A stretch of DNA of 64,000 bases from Gentiana macrophylla (Eukaryota > Streptophyta > Magnoliopsida > Gentianales > Gentianaceae), in assembly GCA_026214975.1 (NCBI GenBank), contig JAOBSW010000522.1, forward strand, positions 62,001 through 126,000, written 5' to 3'. The notes below the pieces were generated by a model, which was not told the origin of the DNA, searched no databases, and saw only the letters and a list, made by a program, of their open reading frames with translations. Both the position numbers and the translations under genes were made by a program. Positions 22,113-33,443 of this stretch are shown in pieces; the first letter of the stretch is position 1, and every line of letters starts with the position of its first letter.

Positions 22113-23793
22113 TGTTGGTCCCTTGAAAAGGCTTTGGTTAAGTTTAGAGGGGGGGGGGGGGGTGAAAAAACTTAATACTTAAAAACTTTTGGATTTTTAC
22201 AAACTCAGCAGGGTAATAGTCTGCTGACTATTAAAGCTATTGAATTTGTTGCAGTAGAATATATTAAATTAAGCCTTGATACTTGTTGTTTCAAATATGA
22301 TATTAAGTAATGGATACTCAGTAGTGCAAGTAGTGTGATTCAGTTGCTAGTTCAGTAGATTGATGTGAGTATGCTGATAAAATAAATTGCAGAATGTAAA
22401 TATAGTAAAGTAAAGTAGGCAAGATTTATAGTGGTTCCAGGTGGTGTAATCCTGTCTGTCCACTATTCTCATGTGATGTTGGAGGAAATTCACTAGAGAT
22501 TCTTGAGGTTGCTATTACAAAAGTCCCTAAACTGTTTGTCCTTCACCAATGACTATGGCTTCACAAACTGAACACTATAAACATGTAGGATTGCTGCTTC
22601 AAAGTATTCCACTGGTCCTTGAAGGGTAGGAATGCCTCTTCCCAGCTCCACCACAAACAACAATTCTTGACATTTCAAAAGTGCTTCTCTGTCTTCAGCA
22701 AACTTCTTGTAAAAGAAGGGTTGAATCAAGAAAGTGATTCAGCTTTCAGTAGCTTTTGATCAGGATGATATGATCAACAGCTTGTAGTCTTCAAGTGTGT
22801 ATACTAGATGTAACTTGATAGCAGGAAACACTTGAAGAAAATCTTGATCAGCAAATTGATAGCTCAGTGATGTTCAGCAGGGTAAGATTGCGCTTTGTTA
22901 ATTTCTGCCTTAGTATTTCTTATTTTTCACTTGTAATTCATCATCTTCACTCTAAATCAGGAGTCCTCTATTTATAGGTGTGGATCCTGTGACTTGTGTT
23001 TGAATTTCAAAAATAGCCATTTTAGAATTGTCTCTATCTTGACTGACTTTTACCTCTTTGCATCATCTGACCACATCGTCGTGTTATTGTTTGATGATCC
23101 GATCTGTCAACCATTGACTTATTTCCATTGGATATTGCTCTGAAACTTTACAACGTTCTTTTTATCCTGTCCATTGGTTGACTGATTAATCCAAGCCTTG
23201 TAATTCATCCTTATCCATTTAATCTTCCAAAAAGAAACTTGGATTAGTTCGAATTTTCCATTCAGCAGACACCTGTTGCATAGGTCTGTTGATGTCCATA
23301 TATGTCAGCTGACTTCTAGTCTACTGTGTTTTATACACACTTCAGTTGACTGCTTTTCATCTAACTTTTTATCATGAAGTTAGAGTACACCATTTTAATT
23401 ATAACCAAGTTCCAATCATCACCTTACTTAAATAGAACTTAGACCTTGTACACAAGGTATATGTGATCAGTTTAGGTCATCACATACTTCCCTAAATAGT
23501 GATCCCATATCCTTGACTTTAGATACTAAGTCTGATCCCTTAGCCTTCATAACTGAGTTTGAACCCTCAGCCTTCAACCATCAGCAGGTTCCTGGACTCT
23601 ACTGTCCTAGGAACCCTACTGACCTAGATAGGTCTGCTGAACAAGTCAGCTAACCTTTTTACAGTGATTGTTTGATCAAACCTATACAAAGATCAAACTC
23701 CAGTAAACCTATACATTTAATCTAGACATCTTTTTGTCTTTGCTCTATAACAGCTAGTCTGGCACTCATCATTAAAACTAAAATATGTTAACA
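22113..23793 (-). repeat. SIRE 3' LTR (left)
   Basis: 1681 bp, homologous along its whole length to 42815-44511 and to the partial copy at 63450. It has a TATA box at 22968-22977 and a run of 14 G near 22149-22162, where the other copies have 4 and 7 G. It is clearly diverged from the right LTR, so this is an older insertion than the Athila element. Confidence 0.88.
22968..22977 (-). promoter_or_regulatory. TATA box of SIRE LTR
   Basis: The minus strand reads CTATAAATAG. The right LTR has CTATAAATGG at 43702-43693. Confidence 0.5.
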
Positions 23794-23809
23794 ATTTCCC
23801 CCTTTTTAG
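23794..23809 (-). other. SIRE polypurine tract
   Basis: The minus strand reads CTAAAAAGGGGGAAAT immediately before the LTR start TGTTAACA. It confirms that the left LTR is the 3' one. Confidence 0.8.
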
Positions 23810-23954
23810 TGATGATGCCAATACCCTCCTTACAGCAAGACAAAAAGATAAAAACACAAACAAATTTCAGTCATATCTCATTAAGATCATATTTGTTCAA
23901 AGTTATTACAAACTAGGATCAGCATAAAGATAAAGGGATAAAAAGTGTGCTGCT

Positions 23955-25349
23955 CTAGTTTCTATCTCTTTCTTAAAAAAGGGTAAACCCTACCCCGAGG
24001 GTCCCCACTCCCCTGTCCCCACGGGATGAGTGGAGATGTAAATCAAGATCCCCAGTGTAGCTCGAGTCAATGGGCTTACCTTTAACAGAGAGGAATAATT
24101 CGCCTTGTGGGAATCGAACCTCTAACCTCCCGCTAGAGTCGCAATTACGCACACCCACGCCCCTTGCCAATCGGGTTATGTCACGGGACGTTTTATCTCT
24201 TTCTTGATCTCTCTTACGAAGGTATTCTCTTATTTCTCTTTGCATATCCACCATCCACCGATTTTCAATTCTTGAGAAATCAATCCAAGTATGCACCATT
24301 TTCCACCACTTCCAGGCTTCAGCTAGAGTTAACTTGACACCATGCCAGTTAAATCCTCCTCCCATGTAATATACTTTGAATGCTTCTACACAATCTTTTG
24401 CTTTTTGATCAACAGATGTTGATTGTCTTCCTCCAGACGATCTTCCAGCATGAGCTCCTCTTCCAATTTGACATTTTCTAGTCATTTTTAAGGATTTGAT
24501 CCTTGTGTCCCACAATTTTAGTCCAATGAAGGAATTTAGTCCTTCCTGAAAAGTCATGTCCTAGTAGGGTCTTCTCATTTCATAGAAAGCAGTTTTGAAT
24601 TCTTTCAGCAGGTCATCTGTTAACTGTATCCTACAGGTGCTCTGAATTCATTGATTTCAGCCTCGAATCTCTTATTGTTGTAGATTCTTGCTGCTTCTGC
24701 TGTCTGACCTTCTTCCCTCTTATTGACATCATCAATAAAATGATTCAGTAGGCCTAATACACACTCATGTGTGTTTACCAGATTATTCAGTTGTCCTTCC
24801 CTGATTTCAGTTCTTGTGTCAACTGTAGTAATCCGGCCTGTTAGGTTTCTCAGCCAACACCTTTTTATGCAAAGATGCAATCTGCTCAACCATGTTTTTG
24901 TCTCTTTTTGTAGCATCCTGCTTGACATAGGCAACTTGTCTGGTCAAATCATTAGTGGTAAACTGTTGATGAGTAACATTGGATGCTACTGTCTCTATAG
25001 TTCTTCCTCTATTTTCTACTAAATTCACTAAGTCTTCAAACCTTTGCTCACTCATAGTCAATTGAGTTCTCAGTTGAGTGATGTCATCTCTTACAGCTCT
25101 TATCTCCTCCAAAATGTGTACTGGTATTGAAGCAGCCATACCAGCCATACCTCCAGCAAAATTTTTAGCAGATCCTTCAACATTATCATCTGCCCTAGGT
25201 GCCCTTACCACAATTGCTCTTGTCATGTCCCATACATGGGGTTCAGGACCTTCTTCAACTACATTTAAAAGCAGTGTCTCCTCAATTCTGAGTTCTTGAG
25301 CTTTGTTGAGGCTCTACGATTTCTTCTTGAGCGATTGAAACTCTTCATC
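23955..25349 (-). pseudogene. SIRE third ORF, C-terminal part, split by a SINE
   Basis: From 25349 leftward: QELRIEETLLLNVVEEGPEP, MTRAIVVRAPRADDN (25226), a coiled-coil section (EEIRAVRDDITQLRTQL; VEQIASLHKKVLAE), then RGAHAGRSSGGRQS, AWKWWKMVHTWIDF and REIREYLRKRDQERD, where the SINE cuts in. The original stop is the minus-strand TAG at 23957-23955, just past the SINE. At least two stops (near 25300 and 24620) break the frame. SIRE-type elements carry a third 'env-like' ORF here. Its function is unknown and I see no obvious membrane segment in this part. Confidence 0.7.
23975..24193 (-). mobile_element. tRNA-derived SINE (Au-like)
   Basis: 219 bp on the minus strand, flanked by the 12-bp TSD TATCTCTTTCTT (23963-23974 and 24194-24205). 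The 5' part carries RNA polymerase III boxes: an A-box-like GATTGGCAAGGGG near 24165 and a canonical B box GGTTCGATTCC at 24120-24110. It ends in a short T run (AAAAAA on the plus strand at 23975-23980), as Au SINEs do. It interrupts the last codons of the SIRE third ORF. Confidence 0.85.
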
Positions 25350-25656
25350 CAGAACACCCGATTTTCGCGACGTTGGTTATAAAGGACTTTATTGGAATTT
25401 TTTAAATAACTGTCTAGATATTTTATTTTATTTTTATATTTATTTTCAATTATTAAAATCTAGTGATATATGTTATTTTCATATTTTTGATTAAGCTGTG
25501 AAAAGTTTGGAGTATTTTCAAAGTAGAAATGATTTTCGTTGTGACATTATTATTTTATGATATTATTATTATTATATAATTATTTAAACATGTACAAAGA
25601 TTTGTAAATGTTAGTCTATATTTGCGTTCATAATTTTTAAGAAGACTAAGATCATG

Positions 25657-25657
<1 letters not shown>

Positions 25658-25695
<38 letters not shown>

Positions 25696-25714
25696 GTTGT
25701 TGTTGTTGTTGTTA
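25658..25714. repeat. TTA/TTG trinucleotide microsatellite
   Basis: About twelve TTA units followed by about six TTG units. Confidence 0.9.
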
Positions 25715-26048
25715 TTTTGATTTCAAATGTCATTTAAGTTTTCATTAAAGCTATTGAGTAAATGCACTATCAACCATCAAAACGTATATGTTCCATCATT
25801 CGTCCGTTGATATATCTATATATCATTTAATTAGCCATATTAAAGTTTCCTCTGTTTTACCAAGCTATATCAGTTACATCCATTAGTAAAATAACCATTA
25901 AGTCTCATGTTTACTACCCATCTAATTAGCCATATTAAAGTTTCCTCTGTTTAAAGTCGATCGGCAATAGCAGAAGTGATATACACTTTAGTAGCACGTA
26001 ACTTAAGTCAATTGTGTAGTAGTATTTCTTGTAACTATCCCCAAAAGT

Positions 26049-26248
26049 TGAAAAATAGAATGCAATATGTTTGTTGTATTGAGGATGACACCAGGCCTTG
26101 CCTGTTATATATACAGCACACACAATCTAGAAGATAAGACAAATCTAGGCTTGTGCACTACAATGTGCCAAGTGTCCAGCCATACCAGAATAATTAAACT
26201 AGGACATAACTTTGGACTAATTACAGATTAGTCCTTTACTTTCTAACA
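26049..26248 (-). repeat. Ale-like copia 3' LTR
   Basis: 200 bp. The purine tract TTTGAGGGGGGA on the minus strand lies directly before it (26249-26262). Confidence 0.92.
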
Positions 26249-28492
26249 TCCCCCCTCAAACAAAATAGTGTAGAAACAACATTTAGTTTGTCTCTAAAAT
26301 AGACAAAGGAGGAAGGGCTGAGAGCCTTTGTAAGAGCATCAGCAGTTTGATCATAAGAAGGGATGTATTGCACATCCAGAACCCCATCCAGGACTTTATC
26401 ACGAACAAAGTGTGCATCTAGCTCAATGTGTTTCACTCTAGAATGAAGAACAGGGTTATGAGCTAATGCTCCAGCTCCCAAGTTGTCACACCATAAGATA
26501 GGTTTTGTAGGCAATTTGAGATGCATCTCCGATAGCAAATTCAGAATCCACTTTGTGTTTCAAAGAAGAAGATTGACAGACGAGCTGTACTCTGGACTAC
26601 ATGCTAGATCTTGAAACAACAGGTTGCTTTTTAGAAGACCAAGAGACTAGACATCCAGCAAGGTAAATGCAGTAGGCAGCTACTGATCTTCTATCATTCT
26701 TGTCACATGCCCAATCAGCATCACTAAAACCATGAATGACAAGTGGATGTGCAGACTTGAAGAATAAACCATAACAAAGTGTTCCTTTGATATACCTCAG
26801 CAGATGCTTGACTTGCTGCCAATCACTTACAGTGGGTGACTGCATATGCTGACTCAGAGTATTCACTGAAAAAGCAATTATGGCCTGGTGAGTGTTAAAT
26901 ATTGAAGGGCTCCAATGGGTCTTCTGTAAACAGTGGGATTAGCCATAAGTTCAGTAGATGGAGAATGCTTTTGAGTCACTACCATTGGAGAAGAACAAGG
27001 CTTAAGATTTTGCAGATTCAGCTTTTCCAAAATCTGACTGGCATAGTTATGTTGAGACAGATATAAGCCTCTTTGGATCTCTCGTAAGCCTGAATCCCCA
27101 AAAAGTGATGCAGATCACCAAGATCTTTAAGAGAGAACCTGATATTAAGAGCTTTGATAAAATGCTGTATCAGATCCTTGTTATTCCCTGTAATTAAAAT
27201 GTTATCCACATAAACTAAGACATACAGATAGGTCTTGTCAGAATGAAAAATAAAAAGAGAGGAATCTGCCCTTGACTGTTTAAACTGCCAGGCTAACAAT
27301 CATTTCTTGAGTTCAAACAAACCAAGCTCACAGGGCTTGCTTCAAACCATAGATTGCCTTTTTTAGATGACAGACATAACCTGGTTTTGTGGGATCTTCA
27401 AACCCTGTAGGTTGAGTCATAAACACAGACTCATGTAAAGTGCCATTCAAGAAGGCATTATCAATATCTATCTGTCTAATTGGCCAATTCAGAGCAACTG
27501 CTAGGGAAGGATGATCCTGATTGTAGAAGCTTCCAGCAACCGGACTAAAAGTCTCGGTGTAGTCTAACCTGGTGTTTGATGAACCCTTTAGCTACAAGCC
27601 TTGCTTTGTGCTTGTTAAGGGTACCATCAGGATGAAGTTTAAGTTTAAATACCCACCTGTTGTCTACCAAATTATGTGCTTGAGACCTGGGAACCAATTC
27701 CCAGGTATGATTCTTCAAAAGAGCATTGTATTCAACCTCCATAGCCTTCTTCCAAGCAGGGGGCTGCAGGGCATCTACAACTGTAGCAGGTTCTGGTGAG
27801 AGATCAGTAGTGTAAGCAGTGGCAAGGTAGGAGTAGGTTCTAGGTTTATAGATACCACTTTTGGATCTAGTTTGCATAGAGTGTTGATGAAAAACAGAAG
27901 ATGTAGTCTGAGGTGGTTGTGCTGGTGGAGAAGGTGAAGATATTGAGAAAACAGGAGGAGAATCAACAGAAGAAGTATGCAAGGAAGGTGATGGTTCATA
28001 AGAAGGAGTGGACATAGGACTAGGAGATGGAGTGCTTTGACTGGAGTGTTGAGAACTTTTGGGGGAACATTGAGGACTTTGACTGGAGGATTGTGGACTT
28101 TGGAAAGGAGATGAACAATTGAGAGGAGGTGTACTAGATGAGACATGACTTTGTTCAAGAACAGTGGAGTGATGAGGCTCAAGATTGTCAGGAGAGGGAT
28201 GCTCCTGATGATTAGTAGGAAGGGTAAGAACAGGATTGAAAAACAGAGAGGAAACAGTGGTGATGGACTCAGTATTAGAATGATTACTAGGAGACTTTTG
28301 ATAGGGAAAACTGAGTTCATCAAAGGACACATCCCTAGAAATGTACACTCTGCCATTAGGATCAAGACAGACATACCCTTTATGAGCAGGACTCAGGCCT
28401 AGATGAACACATTTGACTGTGTGGAATTGAAACTTTCTATGATGATAGGGCCTTAAGTTGGGATAACAAGCACACCCAAAGACTTTCAGCAT
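26236..28492 (-). pseudogene. Ale-like copia RT and RNase H (broken)
   Basis: From 28492: MLKVFGCACYPNLRPY and HKGYVCLDPNGRVYISRDV (integrase tail), a Ser/Pro-rich linker, then RT: WKKAMEVEYNALLKNHTW, NRWVFKLKLHPDGTLNKHKA (27600), FLNGTLHESVFMTQPTGF (27450), YGLKQAL, and the active-site block VLVYVDNILITGN at about 27215, where the usual YVDD reads YVDN. RNase H follows (GFSDADWACDKNDRRS at 26720; LWCDNLGAGALAHNP at 26490; HIELDAHFVRDKV; DQTADALTKAL at 26345). Frameshifts near 27545, 27310, 26890 and 26570. The reading frame ends at 26236, inside the LTR. Confidence 0.88.
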
Positions 28493-28542
28493 GCTATAAC
28501 TAGGTAGCTTACCAAAGAGGGACTCAAAGGGAGATTTTTGGT

Positions 28543-29100
28543 TTAAAACAGGTGTTGTAAATAGTTGATCAACCTAAGTGAATGTAGGAAACTTTCCCAC
28601 CAGAACTTTAATGGCATTGAGGCTTGTGCAAGTAAGGTGAGCTCCATCTCAACTATGGCTCTGTGTTTTCTTTCTGCCTTTCCATTTTGAGGGTGAGCAT
28701 GAGGGCAAGGATGCCTAAACTCAACACCAGATTGTCTAAGAATATCAACAAAGGACCTAAACTCACCTCCCCAGTCTGTTTGAAGACACTTGATTTTAAC
28801 ATTAAACTGATTTTCAACTTGAGTTTTGAATTGTATAAAGGCACTAAGAGCATCAGACTTAAGTTTCAAGGGATAAATCCAAGTATATCTAGTGCAATCA
28901 TCAACAAAATGGATGTAATAAGTATATCCAGCAGTGGAGTGAACAGGGGCAGGACCCCACAAGTCTGAGTGTATAAGATCAAAAGGTTTATCAGTTTTAG
29001 TGTTAGAATTAGGATAAGGTAGAGCATGTTCCTTGCCCAAATGGCAAGCTTCATAGAAAGAAAGATTTTCATTAATTCATGGAGAAACATTACAAAGTCT
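28543..29100 (-). pseudogene. Ale-like copia integrase core (one long open part)
   Basis: Open from 29040 to 28543. It shows the integrase catalytic blocks DLIHSDLWGPAP (first Asp), CLQTDWGGEFRSF (second Asp) and NGKAERKHRAIVE (Glu), with the conserved YYIHFVDDCTRYTWIYPL between them. The zinc-binding section lies just upstream (NVWYRRLGHPSEKILNHVL at 29160) in another frame. It would insert the cDNA; it is cut off from protease and RT by frameshifts. Confidence 0.88.
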
Positions 29101-29203
29101 TAACACATGATTTAGGATCTTTTCAGAAGGATGCCCTAATCTTCTATACCAGACATTGGCAATACTATTTTTGAACTCACTACACACAAGGACTTTAGGA
29201 TTA

Positions 29204-31004
29204 CTAGAAGCAGAAGACTGAACTTGAATATCTTTCTTGACAGTAAGGTGGTTTGTGGTGAACATCAAAGCGAGTGGCTTTGGAGTGAAGAGAGCTCAAT
29301 GAAACAGGAAAGTGCATCTGATATAGACCATTCTTAAGGGTTCCTTCCAGCGGGGTTCTCTTTGTAGCTGGATCCTTCACAAAGCAACAATTGGAGTGAA
29401 ATTCCAAATAAACAGGATTATCAGAGGTCAACTTAGAGACACTAAGCAAATTTTTAGTTATATTGGGAACATGAAGAATGTGATTAAGAGACAGATTGGA
29501 GTGATCCTTACCAGAAAGAGTAGAATGGCCAATATGAGAAATAGGAAGAGACTCACCATTACCCACAGTAAGAGCACCTGACCTTTTATACCCTGAACTC
29601 AAATGGAGGCTATTAAGGTCTGAGGACACATGACTTGTAGCTCCACTATCTGCATACCAACTAGGATCAAGAAAAGTGTCAGATGAAGCAATATAAGCAG
29701 AATTAGGTCTTCCTGAGTTTTGAATTGTGCTTCCATTCCCAGTATTGTTGGCAGGAGCAGGTCCTGTATATGAAGAATCATATCTGTGAAAGCAATTGGC
29801 GGCTATGTGACCAGTCTTAGTACAGACTTGACACACAGGCCTTGGACCAGATTGATTTCTGCCTCCCCTACCTCTTCCTCTATTGCTCCTACCTCTGCCC
29901 CTACCAGAATCCGGAGTATTGTATCCACCAGAAGGCCTATAGTTACCAGAAGGTCTGTAACTCCCTTGCTTTTGAGTGGCCAAGTGAGCAGAATGAGAAG
30001 GAGCATCCAAGGTTATAGAGGGATTAAAACAAGCCAGCAAACGTTCATGAGTTACCAACTGAGATTGAACCTCCTGCCAGGATAATGATCCAATCCTAGA
30101 AGTGATATTAACTATGACAGATTCATAGTCCTTGCCTAACCCACCAAGTGCAGCTAAGATCAATTCAGAAGTGGAAATTGGATAGCTTTCTCTTTGCTAA
30201 TCCATCGAATAGGATTTCATCAATGCCAAATAGTCCACCATGGATTTGGTCCCTTGTCGGGTTCACAGTTAGAGCCCCTTTATATTCAAGCATTCTAGCT
30301 TGGATCTATTGTTGAATAACACTTCTAGAGTACTCCAAACTTCAGCTGTAGTGTTACAACCAATTGTCTCAACCAAGGCTTGCTCTGTCATAGAGTGTTT
30401 GTTAAGCCATCCAACAAGAAGAGAATCAGTAGCCACCCAATCGTCATAACCGGTGTTAGGAGATGAACCATAAATGGAATTAGAGCTCGAGAATTTGTGG
30501 TGAACACGGGGTTGTCCCAAAAGATGTCCATCAAGCCTGTGTCCTCTCGATAATAGGGAGAGCGGTAGATCTCCACAATGAGATAGTTTGATCTATCTAG
30601 TTTAACATTGCAAGTTTGAGTGAGAGTTCCACCAAATGGGGTAAGCGGTTTCTTTGTACATGGAATACGGTGGAGATGGAGTGGTCATGAATCGAGAAAG
30701 AGAGGGTATAGACGGACGAGTCATGTGTAACAGAGAGAAAAGTCCTTCGACCGGGAAAGACCATAGTTAGGAAAAAGGGTGGATGCATGGTGGTGTTTGT
30801 AGCGTAGAGTGGAGGAGTTGAAGAAATTTGCTGCATGGCGGCGTTAATGGCGGAGAGCGGTGGAGTTGAAGCAAGAGAACCATGTTCTGGTACGGATTGA
30901 GCTAAAGAGTTGGGTAATGGTGCTGATAGGAGACCGATATTGATGGAGGAGACAGTTGAGCTCACCGGAGCTATGCTACCGGCGGCTGTGGAGGCGTCGG
31001 CCAT
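29204..31004 (-). pseudogene. Ale-like copia gag and protease
   Basis: Gag starts at MADASTAAGSIAP (31004), 7 bp after the primer site. The gag body is in pieces: DDWVATDSLLVGWLNKHSM (30440), AALGGLGKDYESVIVNI (30155). Then come an Arg/Gly-rich stretch (GRGRGRSNRGRGRGG), a zinc knuckle CQVCTKTGHIAANCFHR (29830) and the protease active site WYADSGATSHV (29665). The 319-codon frame 30163-29204 holds gag end and protease together. Frame breaks lie near 30600, 30270 and 30180. Confidence 0.88.
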
Positions 31005-31010
31005 GGAAGG

Positions 31011-31022
31011 CTCCGATACCAA
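31011..31022 (-). other. copia primer-binding site (tRNA-iMet type)
   Basis: The minus strand reads TTGGTATCGGAG two bases inside the 5' LTR, one base off the usual TGGTATCAGAG copia site. Confidence 0.88.
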
Positions 31023-31024
31023 GT

Positions 31025-31225
31025 TGAAAAACAAAATGCAATATGTTTGTTGTATTGAGGATGACACCAGGCCTTGTCTGTTACATATACAGCACACACA
31101 ATCTAGGAGATAAGACAGAATCTAGGCTAGTGCATTATAATGTGCCAAGTGTCCAGCCATACCAGAATAATTAAACTAGGACATAACTTTGGACTAATTA
31201 CAGATTAGTCCTCTATTTTCTAACA
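31025..31225 (-). repeat. Ale-like copia 5' LTR
   Basis: 201 bp, partner of 26049-26248; TGTTAG start and TTTTTCA end on the minus strand. Confidence 0.92.
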
Positions 31226-32828
31226 CCACACAACCTCCAGTTCTTCATCATGGTAAAACCACCCTCGTTTTGTGTATGAGTAGCCACCAAAACAACCAAC
31301 ACCACTATATCGACCACCAAAGCCTTTGGCCCTGAACAATTTTTGGCACCGCCACGAACTTACCGGACTTATCATCATTGCAAGCGCCAAACAACACACC
31401 ACCTTATTCAGTGTGTCATATAAGCAGCCACCTAATCTATATATCTTTCTTGATTTGCACAAATGCCACGAGAAAATCATTTTGAACAAGTTGAGATAAC
31501 ACAGCCACCATGGATCACCAACCAGGTCTGCAATCAAACTATTTTTTTGAGACAATCTTTTCATCACCACCATGCATTGATTTCAGTTTGAATAATAGGC
31601 CGGTGGTGAAGACACAACAGCAAACCCCGTTACTTTCATCACTCCATTTCCTTTTACAATCTCGTTTGCTCATTTGGCCATGATTTAAAGGAGGGATTTA
31701 GCATTTCTACGATTAATTGCCATCGTCTAGCCGTCGGGTGTTTTCCATCAACTGCTTAAGATATCATGAGGATTCATTAGAATTGTTTTGCTCCTACTAG
31801 ATGAAGGATAAGATTAGAATACTTATTCATTTGGAAACAGTACGTTGGATGGAGAGATGACCTTTGGAAAAATAGCTCGACAGAAATGATTTCTTTTTAA
31901 ACATAAGGGTTGTAGAAGAAAACAAAATCAGAAAATATATATGTGTGTGGAAAACTTTTGTTGGGTCAATAAGTTTACCAACGAAACTTACCAACGTGGA
32001 TAGAAGAAGGGACGTCAGTTCGGCTTCATGGAACAAATAATCATTTACCGATTACCGAGACTTAGGGGTGAGTCTTTTATTTTGATATAAAGTCAAAAGT
32101 GTGTTTTATATTATTTTTAAATATTTTGTGTATATGTATATCGAATGAACTTTTAAACTCTAAGTCATTTTCAAATGATTTCTTTAAAATTAAACGACTT
32201 GATTTGGTAGTGCAGCATTTTATAAATAAATAAAGCAGAGATACTTGGAATTGACGGATAATACTTGCTCGCTCAGCTCGCTCGCTCGCACACTAACGTG
32301 TCAAAGCTACGGTGGCTAGGGGATTAGAGTTATCGCTTACAGGAGAACGGCTAGTCACCGGTCTCGGGGCCTCTTGACTCAAAATCTTACCGACAGTAGC
32401 TAGAGTGCTCACTCGTAAGAGTGGGGACGGTACCTTTTCCCCGAAGATTCATGCTACAGCCGGGAAAGCAAGGGCTGACGGTTGGTGCGTGGGTCCTAGG
32501 GCATGGACAGAGTTGGCTGGAGCCGTGTATGAGGTTTGCACGGTGAATGTTGATTCTTTTCCCTGACAATCGGCCGGAGTTGTCAGGCATGGCTAGTTCT
32601 CGTGAAGTGCGGTTGAAATCCCTGGGTAAAAATGGTGTTAGGGCGGTACTTGACTCATCGGCTCGGCCAAAGCTGGTGCTCATAAATGAACCCGACAAGA
32701 TTTCTTAATGCTCGTGCACTTCAATATTAAAAATTATACTTTTTATTTGTTCTCTCAGTTAATAAAAGACTTCTGCTGTTATTTCTAAAAGTTGATCAAG
32801 ATATTTTATTTTTATATATTATATATTT

Positions 32829-32864
<36 letters not shown>

Positions 32865-33268
32865 AATATAGTATAACACTTGCACACGTGGCTCATACCA
32901 GCCTTTGCTGACGCCTTGTTTTTCTTTGTTTTTTCCCCTTTTTATAAACACATATATACATGTTTATGATCGAGGGAAAATGAAGAGTATAGGCACATAT
33001 ATTGTTCGAAAACCGAGGAAAGGGAATTGAAACGTGTTGCACATCTTAAGTTAGTTAATTACAACTGTTGTATTTCATTTATGGAATTATTGTAATGTAA
33101 TTAATTTTTGAAGTAATAGTAAAATCATTTGTGGTTTTAGTGAATTATTTTGTGGATTTATGTTGTTATATTGGGAATATAATATTTTTATTGAAGTCAC
33201 GGCGAGAGCTTCGCAACCCCTCCTAAAATGACCCCAGTGAACCTAGGGGTCGGGAGTAGGGTATTACA
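31226..33268 (+). other. Right-hand part of the chromovirus-like solo LTR, non-coding
   Basis: No coding region seen. Contains a GCTC microsatellite (about 32266-32288), a G/C-rich block (32290-32700), AT dinucleotide tracts (32815-32875) and the terminal CCCAGTGAACCTAGGGGTCG section before the end at 33268. Confidence 0.45.
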
Positions 33269-33443
33269 TCATCACTTAAATCATAGTCAACAATTTGTTT
33301 CTTCAAAAGTTTCTTGACATCTTGTTGTCTATCTTTGCCATCGATTGCCATTCCTTCAAGACTGTACACTGATTACAGGGATTCCCTCAATCCCAACAAT
33401 AAGTCCAACATTTGTCCTAGTATTATCGGTCCTCGATACTTTG
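33269..33443 (-). pseudogene. SIRE third ORF, middle fragment
   Basis: A 175-bp remnant between two insertions. On the minus strand it gives RGPIILGQMLDLLLG and, after a stop, MAIDGKDRQQDVKKLLKKQ and DYDLSDDE. It joins in frame to the parts on both sides once one target copy per insertion is discounted. Confidence 0.65.

Larger units (their letters stand above)
26049..31225 (-). mobile_element. Ty1/copia retrotransposon, Ale/Retrofit-like, short LTRs
   Basis: 5177 bp with about 200-bp LTRs (26049-26248 and 31025-31225; TGTTAG...TTTTTCA on the minus strand). A tRNA-iMet primer site adjoins the right LTR; the purine tract TTTGAGGGGGGA adjoins the left. Gag, protease, integrase, RT and RNase H follow in copia order on the minus strand. 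The LTRs differ at roughly 13 of 200 positions. No target duplication is visible (AAAGT versus CCACA). Short LTRs and the gag type (DSLLVGWLNKHSM) suggest the Ale/Retrofit lineage; this is less certain than copia itself. Confidence 0.92.
25350..33268 (+). mobile_element. Chromovirus-like solo LTR carrying a copia insertion
   Basis: Bounded by the TSD TCATC (25345-25349 and 33269-33273), and the SIRE third ORF continues in frame across the site. The left end, CAGAACACCCGATTTTCGCG, looks like a TGTAACACCCGATTTTCGCG start with mutated first bases. The right end is GGGTATTACA. After removing the nested copia element about 2.7 kb remains, with no pol. I see no second LTR copy, so a large solo LTR is the simplest reading. 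Orientation is inferred. Confidence 0.6.

Noticed and set aside
24110..24170. tRNA gene suggested by the B box
   Set aside because: No cloverleaf or acceptor stem; the B box belongs to the SINE, which has a target duplication and a T-rich end.
27775..28374. Leu/Pro-rich 199-codon minus-strand frame
   Set aside because: Alternative frame of the Ser/Pro-rich linker between copia integrase and RT; composition is a frame artefact.
32290..32700. G/C-rich block as a small gene or rRNA fragment
   Set aside because: The open frame at 32387-32698 resembles no known protein and I recognise no rRNA segment; it lies inside a solo LTR.
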